Positions 33,733 through 46,373 of a stretch of 64,000 nt of DNA are shown here, piece after piece. The stretch's first letter is position 1, and each line of letters starts with the position of its first letter. Source of the stretch: Ophiostoma sp. CBS 140.51 (taxonomy: Eukaryota; Ascomycota; Sordariomycetes; Ophiostomatales; Ophiostomataceae); contig JANSLP010000157.1 in the NCBI GenBank assembly GCA_029298735.1, forward strand, positions 1 through 64,000, given 5' to 3'. Both the position numbers and the translations under genes were made by a program. The notes below the pieces were generated by a model. It saw only the letters and a program-made list of their open reading frames with translations, was not told the DNA's origin and searched no databases.

Positions 33733-35521
33733 ATGCGCCTCCATCTCTTGCTGGCCTCCGCGGCCATTGTGACTGAGGCAGTCTTCCTTGTCGCCACCGA
33801 CCAGCTCCAGGACGCCGCTGGCTTCAGTATCCAGCTGCCCGGCCACGCACTCGCTTCCGCAGCCCAGATCCACAAGGAAACTGCCGCCGCCGTATCGCCC
33901 ATCCTCGGCTGCACCACCAGCTCCTTCTCGATCCCGAGCTGGTTCGTCTACAACTTGACCTACTACCGCGACGACGATACCGCCACTTTTTCCATCGTGA
34001 ACAGAGCCACCAACTACACCGCCGACATTGGCTGTAATAACGCCACGGCCGACGAGAGCAAGCCGAATCTGTACTCTCACTGCCAAGTATTGACCGACCC
34101 GGCGACCAACGACGATTCCCTGCTGGCTCTTGTGCGGGTCACGCAGAAAGGCACAGCGGCCAATGTTTTGTTGAGGCAGACATGGACATGCAACGACCGA
34201 AACACGACGGCACAGCCCATCAAGTTTTCGGCAGCGGGCAACAGTTCAGTTCCCCTAAAATGTGGAAATGGCATCGACTGCCCGGCCGTCGACTCTACTC
34301 TCCTAGTTCGCGGCAACTTGGCCGCCCCCGTGGCCATCCACCCGGCGCCCGCCGAAGGACCCATCGGGCACAGCAAGGCCGGCTGTTCGGCAGCCACAAC
34401 GAAGCCGCCATCGTGGTCCCTCCAGAGTGTCTACTATCTCAACCAGACGGGCGACAATGGGGCCACCGCTCTGTCGTCACAAACACTTATGCTGCAGGTC
34501 ATCAACCACGCCATTGGCTACCAGGCCGGGTGCACGGGGTTTTTGTCGGACGACTTGTCGACAAAGCCCGTGTCCTTTACCTGCACGGGGCAAGGCTACG
34601 ACTTTATCGGCAAAGACCGCTACCGCATCTCGACGCAGGCACTGTTTGAGCCGGCCACGTTCAACTTTACAGTAAACCAGACGTGGTACTGCGACGACGT
34701 CGATGCAGGGAAACCGTAAGTAGGAGGATCAGGTCGAGGTATCGTTTAAGGAAGTTGGGGACTAACAAGAACAGGGTCAGCATCACTGCCAGCGGCAGCA
34801 CCGTGCTGCCGCTCAACTGCACGAGCGTGGCCGTCGGTTCGGGCGCCACATCCGGCAACAAGACGACATGCTTGTCCACAAGCGACATTTTGGTGCAAGC
34901 CCAGAAACCCGGCACCGCGACACCACTGCCGCCGTACTCCATCACCGACCCTTTGCCGACGCCCGACGGATGCACCGTGTCGTCCATTGTCGGACCGGCT
35001 TGGACCATGAGCAGCTTCGAAATTGACAGCGACGCCAAGTCCAACAATACCCTGGCGGGCACAAACATTACCGATGTCGGCTTCAACCTCCAGTTCTCAA
35101 CGGGCACCAACGAGTTCACCTACCCCATCAGCGTCTACCAGGGCAAACCCGTCGACGGCAAGCCCCAATGGTTCCACTGCACGTTTGGTGCCGATCAGAT
35201 TCCGCTGGCGCCGTACAACTGCACGTTCACCTATGACGATGCAAAGAAGCAGTTGATGCTGGCAGCCGACTGGATCTGCAGTGATCTTGATAAGGCGAAT
35301 CCGTAGGTTGCCCACGCCCCAGATGTTGTTTGAATTCGTCCGCTAACAGCCGTAGAATCCTCTTCAGTGGCACGACGACGACGGCCGTCACAAAGCCGTT
35401 TAGCTGCTCGACCGATGGCGGCCAGACACAGTGTTTGACCGACGAGACGGCCACTTGGAACGCGCCCATTGTCAATGTCACCTGGCGGCCGGCCGACAAG
35501 AACGTCTTGGCGCCGTCGTAG
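33733..35521 (+). CDS. secreted protein of three diverged tandem modules
   Basis: Three exons, join(33733..34715,34775..35302,35356..35521), give 558 residues; the introns (59 and 53 nt) have GTAAGT or GTAGGT donors. A signal peptide covers about residues 1-17. Three modules of roughly 150-180 residues follow. Each starts GC(T/S) followed by a PSW, PAW or similar aromatic motif, continues with an alternating beta-strand-like pattern and several Cys and N-glycosylation sites, and ends W-x-C-x-D...P followed by a short strand and a further Cys. The module ends can be compared directly: WTCNDRNTTAQP, WYCDDVDAGKP, WICSDLDKANP. Both introns fall in the Pro codon of this motif in modules 2 and 3. 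No TM or GPI signal is visible. I do not recognise a named family; the single-module form resembles small secreted fungal proteins with an immunoglobulin-like fold, which is inference. Confidence 0.8.
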
Positions 35522-36148
35522 GTGTGTGCACTTTGATTTTCTGTCATGTTGCGTGTCTGCTTCTCTTCTTGTTGGTTCTTTCTTCCGCTCTTGTTCCCGT
35601 CCTTTTTCTTCTTTCGTCAACTCGTAAAATGAAAAATAGAAAAGGGTGGCCAAAGAGAGCTGGAAATTTGGTGCAGCCATTACGTCTTTCTTTGGGAGCC
35701 GTTTTCTCGGTCTGCTCGCGTTCATTTTCTTGTACATTATTTTCCCACTTGGCATTTGTTATTTTAAAGTTGCTTGACACCATCTCTGACGCTGTCGTTG
35801 TGACGAGTAAAACGAGCACTTCGTAAAAACGTGCATCGTATCCCACTTGGAGTAGGTCGTACAGAGTATCTCCGCGCTCAACACGGACATGAGGGTGCCT
35901 CGAAATTATGTGCCGGGCGTAACGTATTTCAAATACCTGCTGGTACGATGAGTACGTCGTGGAGAGCGAAGAGAGTGTGAAGGAAGTTGTAATCAGCATG
36001 TCGAGTTTGGTCACGGTCGGTATTCGCCGTATTGACAACGTTTGCCGTGGTGGCATCCGCAAAGTTTACTAGTGATGAAAGATCGACTTGAACACGCTAG
36101 CTTTTAAAATGAAGCCTGCAATCCTTCCCTCACTCACCCTCCACTGCA

Positions 36149-36180
36149 GGAACATATGTAGGAACATATGCAGGAACAAT
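36149..36180. repeat. short tandem repeat, about three copies
   Basis: AGGAACATATG recurs with small changes (T/C after ATG) and a partial third copy ending AGGAAC. It is non-coding and probably a slippage repeat. Confidence 0.6.
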
Positions 36181-37123
36181 GCCCAACCGTACTGCACAAG
36201 TCTTTCGTCATCAAAAATAGCAACGGAGGAAATACAACCAAGAAAGAGTGAGCGTGAGAAGTCGGGGAACTGATGCAGAAAAAGGATGCCAAGAGATTAG
36301 ACAATATGGCACTGGCCATCCATCCATCATCAATCAGCACGGAACGTGTGTGGTGGCACGTCCGGCACGTCCTTCTTGTTCTTCATGTTCTAGCCCATCG
36401 TCAGTTTTCTTTTTTTGACCTTCTCTCCTCTTCATCTTGGCATGTCTCCCAGCGGCTGTAAATTTGGCTGACAGCTTCTTTCGTCCGCCCGGACAGGCCT
36501 TTTCTCCAGTGTGTTTTCTGACGACCCTTTCCATCACCCGCCCCCAAAAGAAACTAGAATCCAACGTGCTGCTGGCCACGGTCGTCAGCAAAAAGTCTTG
36601 TCTTTTGTCAATGCTACCCTAGTGCACGACGTCGACCCTTTTTGTCGCTTTTGTCGCTTCGAAAAGACCATTCCGCAGTTTGCTGGTTGCATTGGTATTA
36701 ACCAATGTCTCCTGTCCAGATCCTTCTGTGCAACCCTGCTGTGAGATGGGGAGACACGCAACAAATCCCGCCCCCTTCCCCCCTATTCCTCTGTATTCCT
36801 CCTGTCAGGTACGAGGAAAACGACAAAGAGACAAAAAGGCGACAGGCCAAGGCCAAGCGCCCGCCCTTTCCTCTCTGCCATGCCACCGCAGGGACTGTTT
36901 CCGAACCTCGCACTTTCGCAGTCATAGGGGGAAAGAAGAAGGTGGCTGCGCTCTGTGGAGCGGGAAAGCATGGGGCAAGTAAAAAGGGTTCCACGAAACG
37001 TGCGCACATGGGACGAGGGAGAAGGTTAAAGTTTGGGGCGCAACGCCTTGGACGCTGGACGCGAACCGCAACTGTCTTCGTCCAATGTTTTTCTTCGTCT
37101 ATTTTCTTGGGAAGGGGGGGGGG

Positions 37124-37136
37124 GGGCAATTTTGTT
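37124..37136 (+). repeat. homopolymer run of 13 G
   Basis: Thirteen consecutive G residues lie in non-coding DNA. Such runs are error-prone in assemblies, so the length may not be exact. Confidence 0.8.
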
Positions 37137-40100
37137 TATTCAGTATACCCAGACACTTACGGAGTAGATGTAATCGACATCCGCCGGATTCGTGGGCGAC
37201 GGATAGGATAGCATCTCGAGGGGGCAGGATCTCGCTGTAGCAAATTTGTTCGCCGACGTTGTTATTCGCACTGGAGATTTGTATATATTAGTCACGCTGG
37301 AAATTGCTGTCATTAGTCACAGAGGATTTTCTTTCAAGGATGTTCACTGTCTCACTGTCAACATACCCCCTGGTCAGCCCTGCTTGTGCTCCGGCAGTAC
37401 CCTGCTGGGGGACAATCCCAACTGGGACAGCCATCCTCGCATCTTTGCATTAGAGCCGCACATGTCTGCCCCTGCAGCACCCTTGTAAGCCCTTCAGATG
37501 CTTGCACTGCATCCTTCTGTCCCTCTGGGCGCCACCCTTCGGCGGCTTGGCGGCTGTCAGGAGCCCATTTTGTCACTTCTTTTATTAGGGGGCAGGAGCT
37601 GCTTGAAGGTGAGACTTCCTTCGCCTGTATCCTGTTTTCTCCAGCAAAAATCCAGCAGAATTCCAGCCTGACTCCAATGAAGAGAAGCCCCAAGCAAAAG
37701 GAGGACGTCTCCAGTGCCCGGGTTGAACTGACAGGCGAGGCCTGGTATATTTTGCAGGGGCAGTCGTTTTCCGCTCTTGTCCGCATATTCGTTGACGGAT
37801 ATGTCCGTCTCTTTTCCCGGGTCTGTGAAAATCGTAACTTGGCCTGTCAACGATTGACATACAGATTCAGGGCATTGTCGACCGTTGAGCTTTAGTGCAC
37901 CATATCCTGAAGAAGGTACACGCACACGCCGTATATCGTATGGTCTTCTTCGTCGTAAAGACCAAAAGCTGGGGCCGAAAAGCCACGGCGGGAGTGGCTT
38001 TTTCGTGGTGGTATCCGCCCTCCAATTTGCACTGGTTTTTCTTCTTTTTCTGCTTGCTGGGGCCCTTCTTTCACCATCCGTGCTGATAGCCTAACCCCAT
38101 CGTCAGTGGAATAACAATGGCCGAGTGAATCACAGTTCACATCGTCTCGGTCTTGGGCCGTCAACGGCAATATCTCAAGGCAAAACGGAAATGCGTCCCA
38201 GTTGCTCTTTCGACAAACGCCACTTGTTCCGCCGATCGTATCCTGTTCAAGCCACTCCCGTTTCCTCCGGCCAGCGGGCCAGGTGGTCGAGATTTTTCGA
38301 TCGTCCCCTCCCACAGAGCCGATCATCCGCGGCTTGAAGCGTGTCTGCAAGCAAGGCCCCCTGTAACGAAGATTTTTCGACGTCTCCAGCAGACTGAGTA
38401 CGCCATAAGGCCAACCTGCCAAACCTTGTGACGGCTGTCTCCAGCGACCTTATTTGCTTATTTGCTTAATTTGGTGCCCACTCACGACACGTTATCTCGC
38501 TACCCAGCAGATTGGAGAACGGTCTCAGTGTGTACGTCCGGAGTACCTGTCATGTATTGTCTTGTCTCAGTGAAAGAGTGGAACGTTCCTGTCGGTGGCG
38601 GTGGACACGCTCCGAGAAGATTTTCTCAACATTATCACTGACCACAACTCTTGTGTTTCGGAGGGTCTTTTTTTGAATTGGAAGCCAGTCATCTAAAGAG
38701 GAGACGACGTGAGAAAAGAGAACAATGAAGAACAAAGGAACAAAGGGACAGTAGGATACCAAAATAAGGGTGTAAACTCACGCAAAAGACGGACTTCTGC
38801 AGGCCCCTTGCGGGGCCCCCTTTGGGACAAGAAGCCGCCGCCGTTGTGGTACCTTTTTGCCCTTTCTGCCCCTGACTTGGAGGGTGGTGCCTGGGTGTGC
38901 CTTGAAGTTGCTTTCGCGCTCCATTCCGAAATAGGCAATTGGACATTCACCACGTTGTGATGTTGTTTATTTCCCCTCTCTTCGCTTGCCCCTGGTGGAC
39001 TGAGTGGAGAGCAGGTTTTTCCACCTCTTCTTCTGTCCACTTGCTGACGACAGTGAACGGATGTCGGAAAGTCTTCAACTGCGTGCCCGTATTTGTGTTT
39101 TCTATCCATTTGTTGTCTTGTGCAAGGACCAGCTAGCCCAGTGAGGGTCAGGCCAAGTTCTTGGAAAAGGGCTGGCAGTGCAAGCGAAAAGGCTGGAGAT
39201 TCTTGGCGACGGTCGAACTTGGGCAATCCGGAGAAGAGATTAGTTGCTTGGCATGAACATCTGCTGTGGAATATTTTTTTGAGATGTTTACGGAAATAGT
39301 TCATCGCTGCTGTGAACGGAAAGAACGACTTGTGCTGGAGTTGACTCGTCCTCTGCTCCTTCCCAAATGCTCTGGAAATTGGCGAGGATTTGAGGCCGGT
39401 TCTTGCTGTTATTACTGAGTATATGCGGTGGAGGTGTCTGAAAGGAAGGAAGGTTGCAACGAGGGAAGGCGCGGTCGACTAAGTCGCGCCGAAATAGAAA
39501 ATTGCACCTTCCCAGTGAACCTCGTCACGATGCCTTCTGTATTTTGTGTACACAGCTAGAAGTATCTTATCTGCTTCAGCATTACCTCCATCCTCATCTT
39601 CATCCCCCTCTTGCTCCTGTTTTAAGGGCTTATGTGGGATGGGGGTGGAGGCTTCTGCTATGATATTGATGTCTGAATTGCCAATGAATACCGATCCCAT
39701 CTGACAGGAGGCTCGCCATGCCTGCAAAAGCAATGCAAAACCGTTGATGTATGCCACTGAAAAAAAGACTGGGAGGACTGTGAAATGCTCCATTGTGGCT
39801 GCCCTAACAGTCTGTGGCCCTCCATGGCGCCTTCCAGCTCTGAAGCCGGCGGCTGCTCCGAGTGCTGACGACGGCTGCGCATTCCTCAGGAATTGGCAAG
39901 AACGACCGAGAGAGAACCGTAAAAGAGCGGAAAGGGTCGACAGAGTCCAGGCCTTTCGTGCCCTTGTTGACACTTTGTATCCCCTGCACCTTCCCCCTGT
40001 TTATTCCATGCGTTTTTGTTGTGTTTGCGCTGTTCTCTGTTCCACTCTGAGAGTCAGTCGCCCCCTGCCCTCTTTCCCTCCTTTTCTGTCCATTTCGCAC

Positions 40101-41873
40101 TCCTTGCCTGATGGCGCCTTCCTTCGCTTGTTCCCTCTCGGCCCTGACTGCGGGTTTCCCTCTGCTCTGCTCTTTCCGTCTTTCTGCGATCCTGGTCGAT
40201 TTGTCGTGCCCCGCAGCACCTTCTGCGTCTTCTGCACTTTCCTCTCCACCACAAGGTGGCACCCCTGACTAAAACGGGCAAGGCGCTTGGTGCTAATCTT
40301 ATTCCGCTTTCTTTTCCCTACCATTTTATGCCTCAATTCGGCATCGCTTCTGCACAAGCGCTCCAGCCCGGCCAGACTTTTAGACATCCTTCGCAACGTT
40401 CCCACCCACACAGGGCCACTGGCCTTGTCAAGAGCCCCCATTTACCAGAAAACCACCAATCCCGGTCCTCCATCTTGCTGGTGATGGGCACGTCCTCCCG
40501 CTAATATTGTTTTTGGCGGCTTTGCGCTGTCGAATTTGTCCTCTTGGGACATACCTTGATTAGGCAACTCGTCTCTGATTCACCGTCAGGGCTCGCTTTT
40601 TGCTGCTCTGCAACTGTGCAGCTGTGCCGCTGTGCCGCTTTGCCTCTGGCATGTTGACAGTTGAGTCCTGCCCTCTGCCGTGGCGCCCTGTGCCCGGCTG
40701 CTGGCGCCGACAGAAAAGACTGAAAAATCCCATCGTGAAAAGTGGTGGTCGAATATTGTGAGTATTTTTGGTACATCCCTTGTTTCTGTCGCTCTGCCGC
40801 CGTTGAACGGCCTTCAAAGCTGACACATGAAAGCTCCAGATGCATCTAACAAGGGGGATCCAAGATGCAACGAGGCAGGCTGAAGAGCTGGGATCTTCAA
40901 AACAGGGCAGCCCCATTCGCTGGTTTCGCCATATGGGAACAGCAGGTCTAGGCCTGGATTTGATGGACTTGAGCAACAACACCAGTGGAGGGAAGTCCCG
41001 ATGTTTGTTTGCCACTGCGCCGACCTACCGAGGAATACAATACTGGTTCACAAAAGAACAAAGAAAGCACGGCACTGAATGGCAGAAGAAAATCGAGCTC
41101 GTCATGATGCCGTTGAAAGCTTTACAATATGTCTTCTTGACACACCCGACGTGCTGGACAGGCTTGAAGGGGCATCTCCCGCCACGCCACCGCCCTGTCT
41201 CTTCAGATGAACTGCAGGACGGCGTCGTCTGTCATCTTAATTCCTCTGGGCCATCGCCTGTACCTGCATGAGGTGTGCCTCCTAGGCCCAATCATGATCC
41301 TTTGCCTGGTCTTGCCCCTACCCACCAATTCCTCCAAGACTGGAGGCTATTCCACTCTGTTCCTGATCCTACCCACTCAAGCCACTCTCCGGACTGCAAG
41401 CTTCTGTTCCTGGCAGGACAAGATGTGTCCGGCGCGCCCTTCCGCCCCGTCCGTCCTTTGTTGCGCTTCTCCTGCACTGCCAGATAGGGGTTGCTTCGCA
41501 GGAAGATGAGGAGCTAGAGATGGGACGGCACAAGCACCAAAGGATCTGACAGAAGGCAGAACAAAGCCCACAGAACCAGGAAAATTCTTCGATGGGGATT
41601 GTGGACGGATTGTGGACTGCACTTGAGGCCAGCCCAAGGCAAGGCAAGGGTCTGCAAGCGCAAGGAACGGCAGACTTGCCCAATCTGGTCATCGTGCCCC
41701 CTTTCACACCTCATCTTACACAACACAAGCCCACGAAGAGCACACCGGCCCCCTTCCTTCTCCTCCTCCTCCTTGGGCCATTTTTTGCACACCACACTTG
41801 CACTTGCCCCCCCAAGCGCCGCCTTCTCCATAGACACGCGTGGCTTGGTCTGGCTTGGGGGCATTCCTCGAGC

Positions 41874-41880
41874 AATATAT
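41874..41880 (+). promoter_or_regulatory. TATA-like element of the chitinase gene
   Basis: AATATAT lies 290 nt upstream of the chitinase start and is followed by a CT-rich tract, as in other fungal promoters. It is a sequence match only. Confidence 0.3.
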
Positions 41881-42169
41881 GGCTACGATGGTTCGCCGCT
41901 TGTCCAGCTTTGGGTTTTCCTTTCCTTCTTTTCTTCTTCTCTCTTTTCTCCCTTCTTTCTTCATCGCCAACTTCTTTCAACCAAACGACTCTGTTCGCCA
42001 AGTCGTTCTTTGCATTCCTTCTGGTTTGCGTCCTTTCGTTTTGATCTTTGGATCATAGTCACTCTTTTTTATATTGTTTTTCGTTCAGCAACGGCATCGT
42101 CCGTCTTCGCTATTGGCACTCTTTTTTTTCAGCATCACCAACACATTCATTTAAACAACAAATCACACA

Positions 42170-44578
42170 ATGCCTTCTATCAAGAACACTCTTCTTGCTG
42201 CGGCTGCCGCCGCCACTGCCGCTGCCAAGTCCGCCCAGGTCAACGTCTACTACGGCCAGCAGGGCAGCGATGACCTGGCGACCATCTGCCAGACCGGCAT
42301 CGACTACGTAACCCTGGCCTTTATCAACATCTCGCCCGAGAACGGTGGCTCCGCTGGCTACGCCGGTGACAACTTCGCCAACCACTGCTACGCCGGCTAC
42401 GAGCCCAACTCGCAGCTCCTGAACGACTGCCCGCCCATCACCAACGGCTGGCAGACCTGCAAGGACAACAACGTCAAGATCATCCTGTCCATTGGCGGTG
42501 TTTTCTCGTCCGACTCCAACTACACTGTCTCGACTGATGCCGCTGCCACCCACTTTGCCGATTTCCTGTGGGGCTCGTTCGGTCCTTACGATGCTTCGTA
42601 TGACGGCCCCCGTCCCTTCGACGTTGGCACCACCCACAACTCCGTCGACGGTTTTGATCTGGACATTGAGGAGAAGTTCGCCGACCAGGGCCCCTGGGCT
42701 ACTCTGGTTGCCCGTCTCCGTACCAACTTCGCCGGCCAGGACTATCTGATCACCGCCGCTCCCCAGTGCCCCTTCTCCGACAGCAGCTTCCAGATGACCG
42801 ACATCCTGGCCCAGTCCAAGTTCGACTTGATCTGGATTCAGTTCTACAACAACCCTGTTTGCGACGGCCTGAACGGTGGCTTCAACTTTGACGCCTGGGT
42901 CACCCACCTGGACGGCTCCCTGAACGCTGACACCCCTCTGTTCATTGGTCTGCCTGCCAGCGTTAACGCCTCCGGCACCGGTTACCTCAGCCCCAAGCAG
43001 TTCGAGGCCCTGATTGTCGAGTACCGTGACAACGACCGCTTCGGTGGTATCATGCTGTGGGACGAGTTCTTCGGTCTGCAGAACACCGTCTACACTGAGC
43101 AGCAGGGCAAGACCAACTACGTTGGCCTGGCTGTTGAGCTTGCCAACCCCGCCGATGTTGTTCCCTCGATTGTCTCGTCGTTCAGCGTCTCGTCGACCAG
43201 CTCGGTTGCGTCGTCGTCTGCTTCGTCGTCGGTTGTGTCCAGCTCTGCTTCCGTCTCGGCTTCGGCTTCGTCGGCTTCTGCCTCGAGCTCGGTCGCTTCG
43301 TCCTCTGCCTCTGCTTCGGCCTCTGCTTCCAGCTCGGTTGCTTCGTCGTCCGCTTCGGCTTCGGCTTCCGCCTCGGGCTCCAGCTCTGCTGCTTCCAGCT
43401 CCGCCTCGGGCTCTGCCTCTGTCTCTGGCTCCGTTGGTGCTTCGGGCTCCAGCTCCGTCGCTTCCAGCTCTGCCTCTTCGGTCTCTGCTTCCGCTTCGGC
43501 CGTCTCGAGCTCGTCCGTCCCCGCCTCCATCTCCTCGTCTGCTTCCCTGCCCGCCTCGTCCAGCTCGGCTATTTCCAGCTCCGAGTCTGAGTCTGAGTCG
43601 TGCTCCGAGGAGATCTCCAGCTCCATCCTTGAGAGCTCTTCTTCCGCCCCTGTGTCCGTTTCGGCCTCGGCTTCGGCTTCGCTGTCGTCCGTGTCGAGCG
43701 TTCCCTCCAGCTCTGCTTCGGCTTCGGCTTCTGCTTCGGCCTCTGCTTCGGCCTCTGTCAGTGATTCGGCCTCTGTCAGTGCTTCGGCCTCTGCCTCTGC
43801 TTCCGGCTCGTCGCTGCCCGTCAGCACCTCGTCGGGCTCCAGCTCGGTTGTTGCCTCCAGCGCTCCCATCTCCAGCTCTGCCTCGGCTTCGGCTTCGGAG
43901 TCGTACATCACCTCGACCGTCAAGTCGACCTACACCAGCACCATCCTGTCGTGCGCCCCGACTGTGACCGACTGCCCCTACGGCCACGTCACCACCGTCG
44001 TTGTTGACCTGTACACCACCATTTGCCCCGTCACTGCCACCGAGAAGCCTGCCACCTCCACTGGCACTCCTGCCGGCGGCAACGGAGGTGCTGGCGGTGC
44101 TCCCGTTGTCAGCACCATCTACAGCACCCAGTACGAGACCATCACCTCGTGCGCTCCTGACGTCACCAACTGCCCTGCCCGTGTCAACACCAAGACTGTT
44201 GCCGTCAGCACCACGACCATCTACCCCGGCTCTGGCTCGGGCTCCAACTCGTCGCCCGCTGTCGTTGGCAACGCTGCTGTCCCCACCACCAGCATTGTCA
44301 CCGTGCCCTACAGCAACTCCACTGCCTCGATCGTCACCGTCGTCAAGCCCTCGGGCGGCGCCTCGGTTGGCTCCGGCAGCGGTTCTGGCTCTGGCAGCGG
44401 CTCGGGCTCTGGTTCGGGCTCTGGCTCGGGCTCTGGCAACGGCTCGGGTGCCTCGGCCAGCGCTACCCGCGTTCCCACCTCGCCCAGCGGCGTTGTCGTC
44501 ACTGCTGGCGCCGGCAAGGTGTCGACCCAGATGGGTCTGGCTGCCCTGTTCGTCGCTGGTGTCATGATGATGCTGTAA
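42170..44578 (+). CDS. GPI-anchored GH18 chitinase with a long Ser-rich region
   Basis: A single exon encodes 802 residues. Residues 1 to about 20 form a signal peptide. A family 18 catalytic domain spans about 23-335, with substrate motif SIGG (107-110) and catalytic DGFDLDIE at 160-167, so E167 is the proton donor. It is the plant-class-III type found in fungal cell-wall chitinases such as yeast Cts1. Residues about 340-600 are almost only Ser/Ala with some Val and Glu, probably an O-mannosylated stalk. Two Cys-containing repeats (STILSCAPTVTDCPYGHVTT and TITSCAPDVTNCPARVNT) follow, then a Gly-Ser repeat and a C-terminal hydrophobic tail after a small-residue stretch, the form of a GPI-anchor signal. 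It should sit in the plasma membrane or cell wall and act in cell separation and wall remodelling. Confidence 0.93.
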   Translation: MPSIKNTLLAAAAAATAAAKSAQVNVYYGQQGSDDLATICQTGIDYVTLAFINISPENGGSAGYAGDNFANHCYAGYEPNSQLLNDCPPITNGWQTCKDNNVKIILSIGGVFSSDSNYTVSTDAAATHFADFLWGSFGPYDASYDGPRPFDVGTTHNSVDGFDLDIEEKFADQGPWATLVARLRTNFAGQDYLITAAPQCPFSDSSFQMTDILAQSKFDLIWIQFYNNPVCDGLNGGFNFDAWVTHLDGSLNADTPLFIGLPASVNASGTGYLSPKQFEALIVEYRDNDRFGGIMLWDEFFGLQNTVYTEQQGKTNYVGLAVELANPADVVPSIVSSFSVSSTSSVASSSASSSVVSSSASVSASASSASASSSVASSSASASASASSSVASSSASASASASGSSSAASSSASGSASVSGSVGASGSSSVASSSASSVSASASAVSSSSVPASISSSASLPASSSSAISSSESESESCSEEISSSILESSSSAPVSVSASASASLSSVSSVPSSSASASASASASASASVSDSASVSASASASASGSSLPVSTSSGSSSVVASSAPISSSASASASESYITSTVKSTYTSTILSCAPTVTDCPYGHVTTVVVDLYTTICPVTATEKPATSTGTPAGGNGGAGGAPVVSTIYSTQYETITSCAPDVTNCPARVNTKTVAVSTTTIYPGSGSGSNSSPAVVGNAAVPTTSIVTVPYSNSTASIVTVVKPSGGASVGSGSGSGSGSGSGSGSGSGSGSGNGSGASASATRVPTSPSGVVVTAGAGKVSTQMGLAALFVAGVMMML

Positions 44579-46373
44579 ATGCGTTCAACATTGTTGTAAA
44601 GTTCTTCCCCAATCCGTTTAATCTCATGTTAATATAATGTGACGGATTGGCGTCTTTCTTCTTGGGTTACGTTTTTCTTTTGTTCTGGTTTTGGTTATCA
44701 CAAAGCATTTGCAATTCTTCTTTTTCTTTTCTCAAATTTTATACCTTTTTTAAAACAAAACTTTTTGGAGTCTCTTCAATTGGACGCAGCGCCCTTCTTT
44801 TTCTTATGTCAATCATGCATGCCACGCAGGTTTACTGTCTGTTGTTTCTGCTTTGGATATGTTTATAGACTTGGTTTTTTGGTGTGACTTCACACAGTCT
44901 TGTACAATATTTTGTCAGCTTCACAACAAGGACGATGCATCATCTTCTTTACCTTTTTTATCAAATCGAAATGCAGCACGGAACGGCGGGTTTTTTGCAG
45001 TTTTGCTGTTGTGGCACGCGAAGAAAAGAAACGTTGCGCGCCGGTTTCAGAACCCCAATTCTTTTTCCTGTTTGCTTTTGTGTCTGTGGTCTTCAAATAT
45101 TTTCTTGTGATATTTCCTGTGATATTTCCTGCGACGCTTGAATTTGTCTGTGCCTCATCAAGGCTGTGCACTCTTTTGGCAGTGATGATGTCGTTGTTCT
45201 CGGCAAACATCTTGGATATCAGACATATTGAAATTTCTTCACTTTGCACTGCCCTGGCTTGATCCTTTGTCCTACATCGAACGTCATGATTGAGTTGAGA
45301 GAAGCAAAAAACTAACGTTGGAATTAGGTTATCGTGGCTGACGGGCCCCCTGAAGACGCACGCAGCACGCAGATGCAACAAGCCGATCTCTTTTTGGGCG
45401 TTGGTTCATGGCACACAGACCAGACAAGGCCAAAGACCGTTCGTTAAGTTGAACAAGTCAGACAAGGAGGCTGAGGCTCAGAGTCTTCAAGTCAACCAAG
45501 TCAAGGGTCGACAAAGCCTGCCAGGGCTGATAAGGGATTTCGAGGACCGATTGGCGACGATAAGAAAGACGCTTGGACGGCCGCGCCGACAAAGTAAAAG
45601 GTACTTGTGGTAACTCAAAAGAGGCTTGGCCCTTGGGGGGTGTGGTTAAGACCAAGAAGCGCGCCAGAACACTGCAAAAGACGCCAAAACTCCACCAAAA
45701 TTCAACGACTGACTTGCACCAGCCCGCCAAAATCCACCAAAAGGACACCAAGAAAAGCCAAAATACGGCCGAAGGCAAAGCGGGTTTGCGGCCCCAGACA
45801 AACCAGACAATCCCCAGAGATGGCAGCGCCCCAAGCGAGGCAAAGCTCGACAAGACCAAACGGACAAAGCGAGGAAGATTGAGAAAGGCAAAAGACGAAC
45901 GACAAGAAAAGCAACAGCCAACAGTTTGATGAGATTTTAGGGAGAGTTTGGGTGGAAGATATGTTCCCTTTCCGTTTGTGGCACACTTTCTGCGACCACC
46001 CGACTAGCACAGACTGCCACAATCCACGCCAAACTTGCGGCAAACTGCCACCAAAATCCACACCCCTTGACCACAGACCACACCCAATCCACACCAAAGT
46101 GCACCAATCTGCCACCACATCGGATCTCGTTATAAATCTCCAACCATCCGCCCCTCCTTTTGCCTCCTCTTCTCTTCTCTCTTCTTTCTTTCTCCCCATC
46201 AACCATCCACCCTTCTACTCGACAGAAAAGGTCACCTTACCTTTTCTCCCCTTTCCACCCCCTTTTTTACAAAGGCACCACTCCGGCCGGTGTTCTTTTA
46301 TAAGTTTTCTTCCTCCTTATCACCCCATCGTCACGGCCTCGACCCAAGGAGGCCGACCGTAAACCCTGCAAGG
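44579..46373. other. gene-free stretch between chitinase and bZIP genes
   Basis: I see no gene in this 1.8 kb. The 5' half is T-rich (chitinase 3' flank). A 12-bp tandem repeat (GATATTTCCTGT) is at about 45109-45132. From 46140 on it is CT-rich and probably the leader of the bZIP gene. Confidence 0.45.
46131..46137 (+). promoter_or_regulatory. TATA box candidate of the bZIP gene
   Basis: TATAAAT lies 237 nt upstream of the proposed start and is directly followed by a long CT-rich tract, a good fungal core-promoter pattern. A second weaker TATAA is at 46299. Confidence 0.45.

Larger units (their letters stand above)
35522..42169. other. 6.6-kb gene-free region before the chitinase
   Basis: This is the longest stretch without a supported gene. 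Frames up to 174 codons occur on both strands but none has a domain, a plausible splice pattern or steady codon use. It contains a 15-bp-like repeat near 36150, a 13-G run at 37124-37136 and a TACGGAGTA element near 37159. From about 41690 to 42169 the plus strand is CT-rich and is the likely promoter and leader of the chitinase gene. Confidence 0.45.

Noticed and set aside
40840..41271. 143-codon frame with mixed composition.
   Set aside because: It looks less biased than its neighbours, but has no domain, no promoter signal and no sign of splicing.
42110..43987. A 625-codon open frame antisense to the chitinase gene, and a second 268-codon acidic frame (43117-43923).
   Set aside because: They mirror the Ser/Ala codons of the chitinase stalk and give Arg/Gly or Glu/Ala monotony without domains. 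The plus-strand GH18 domain is certain.
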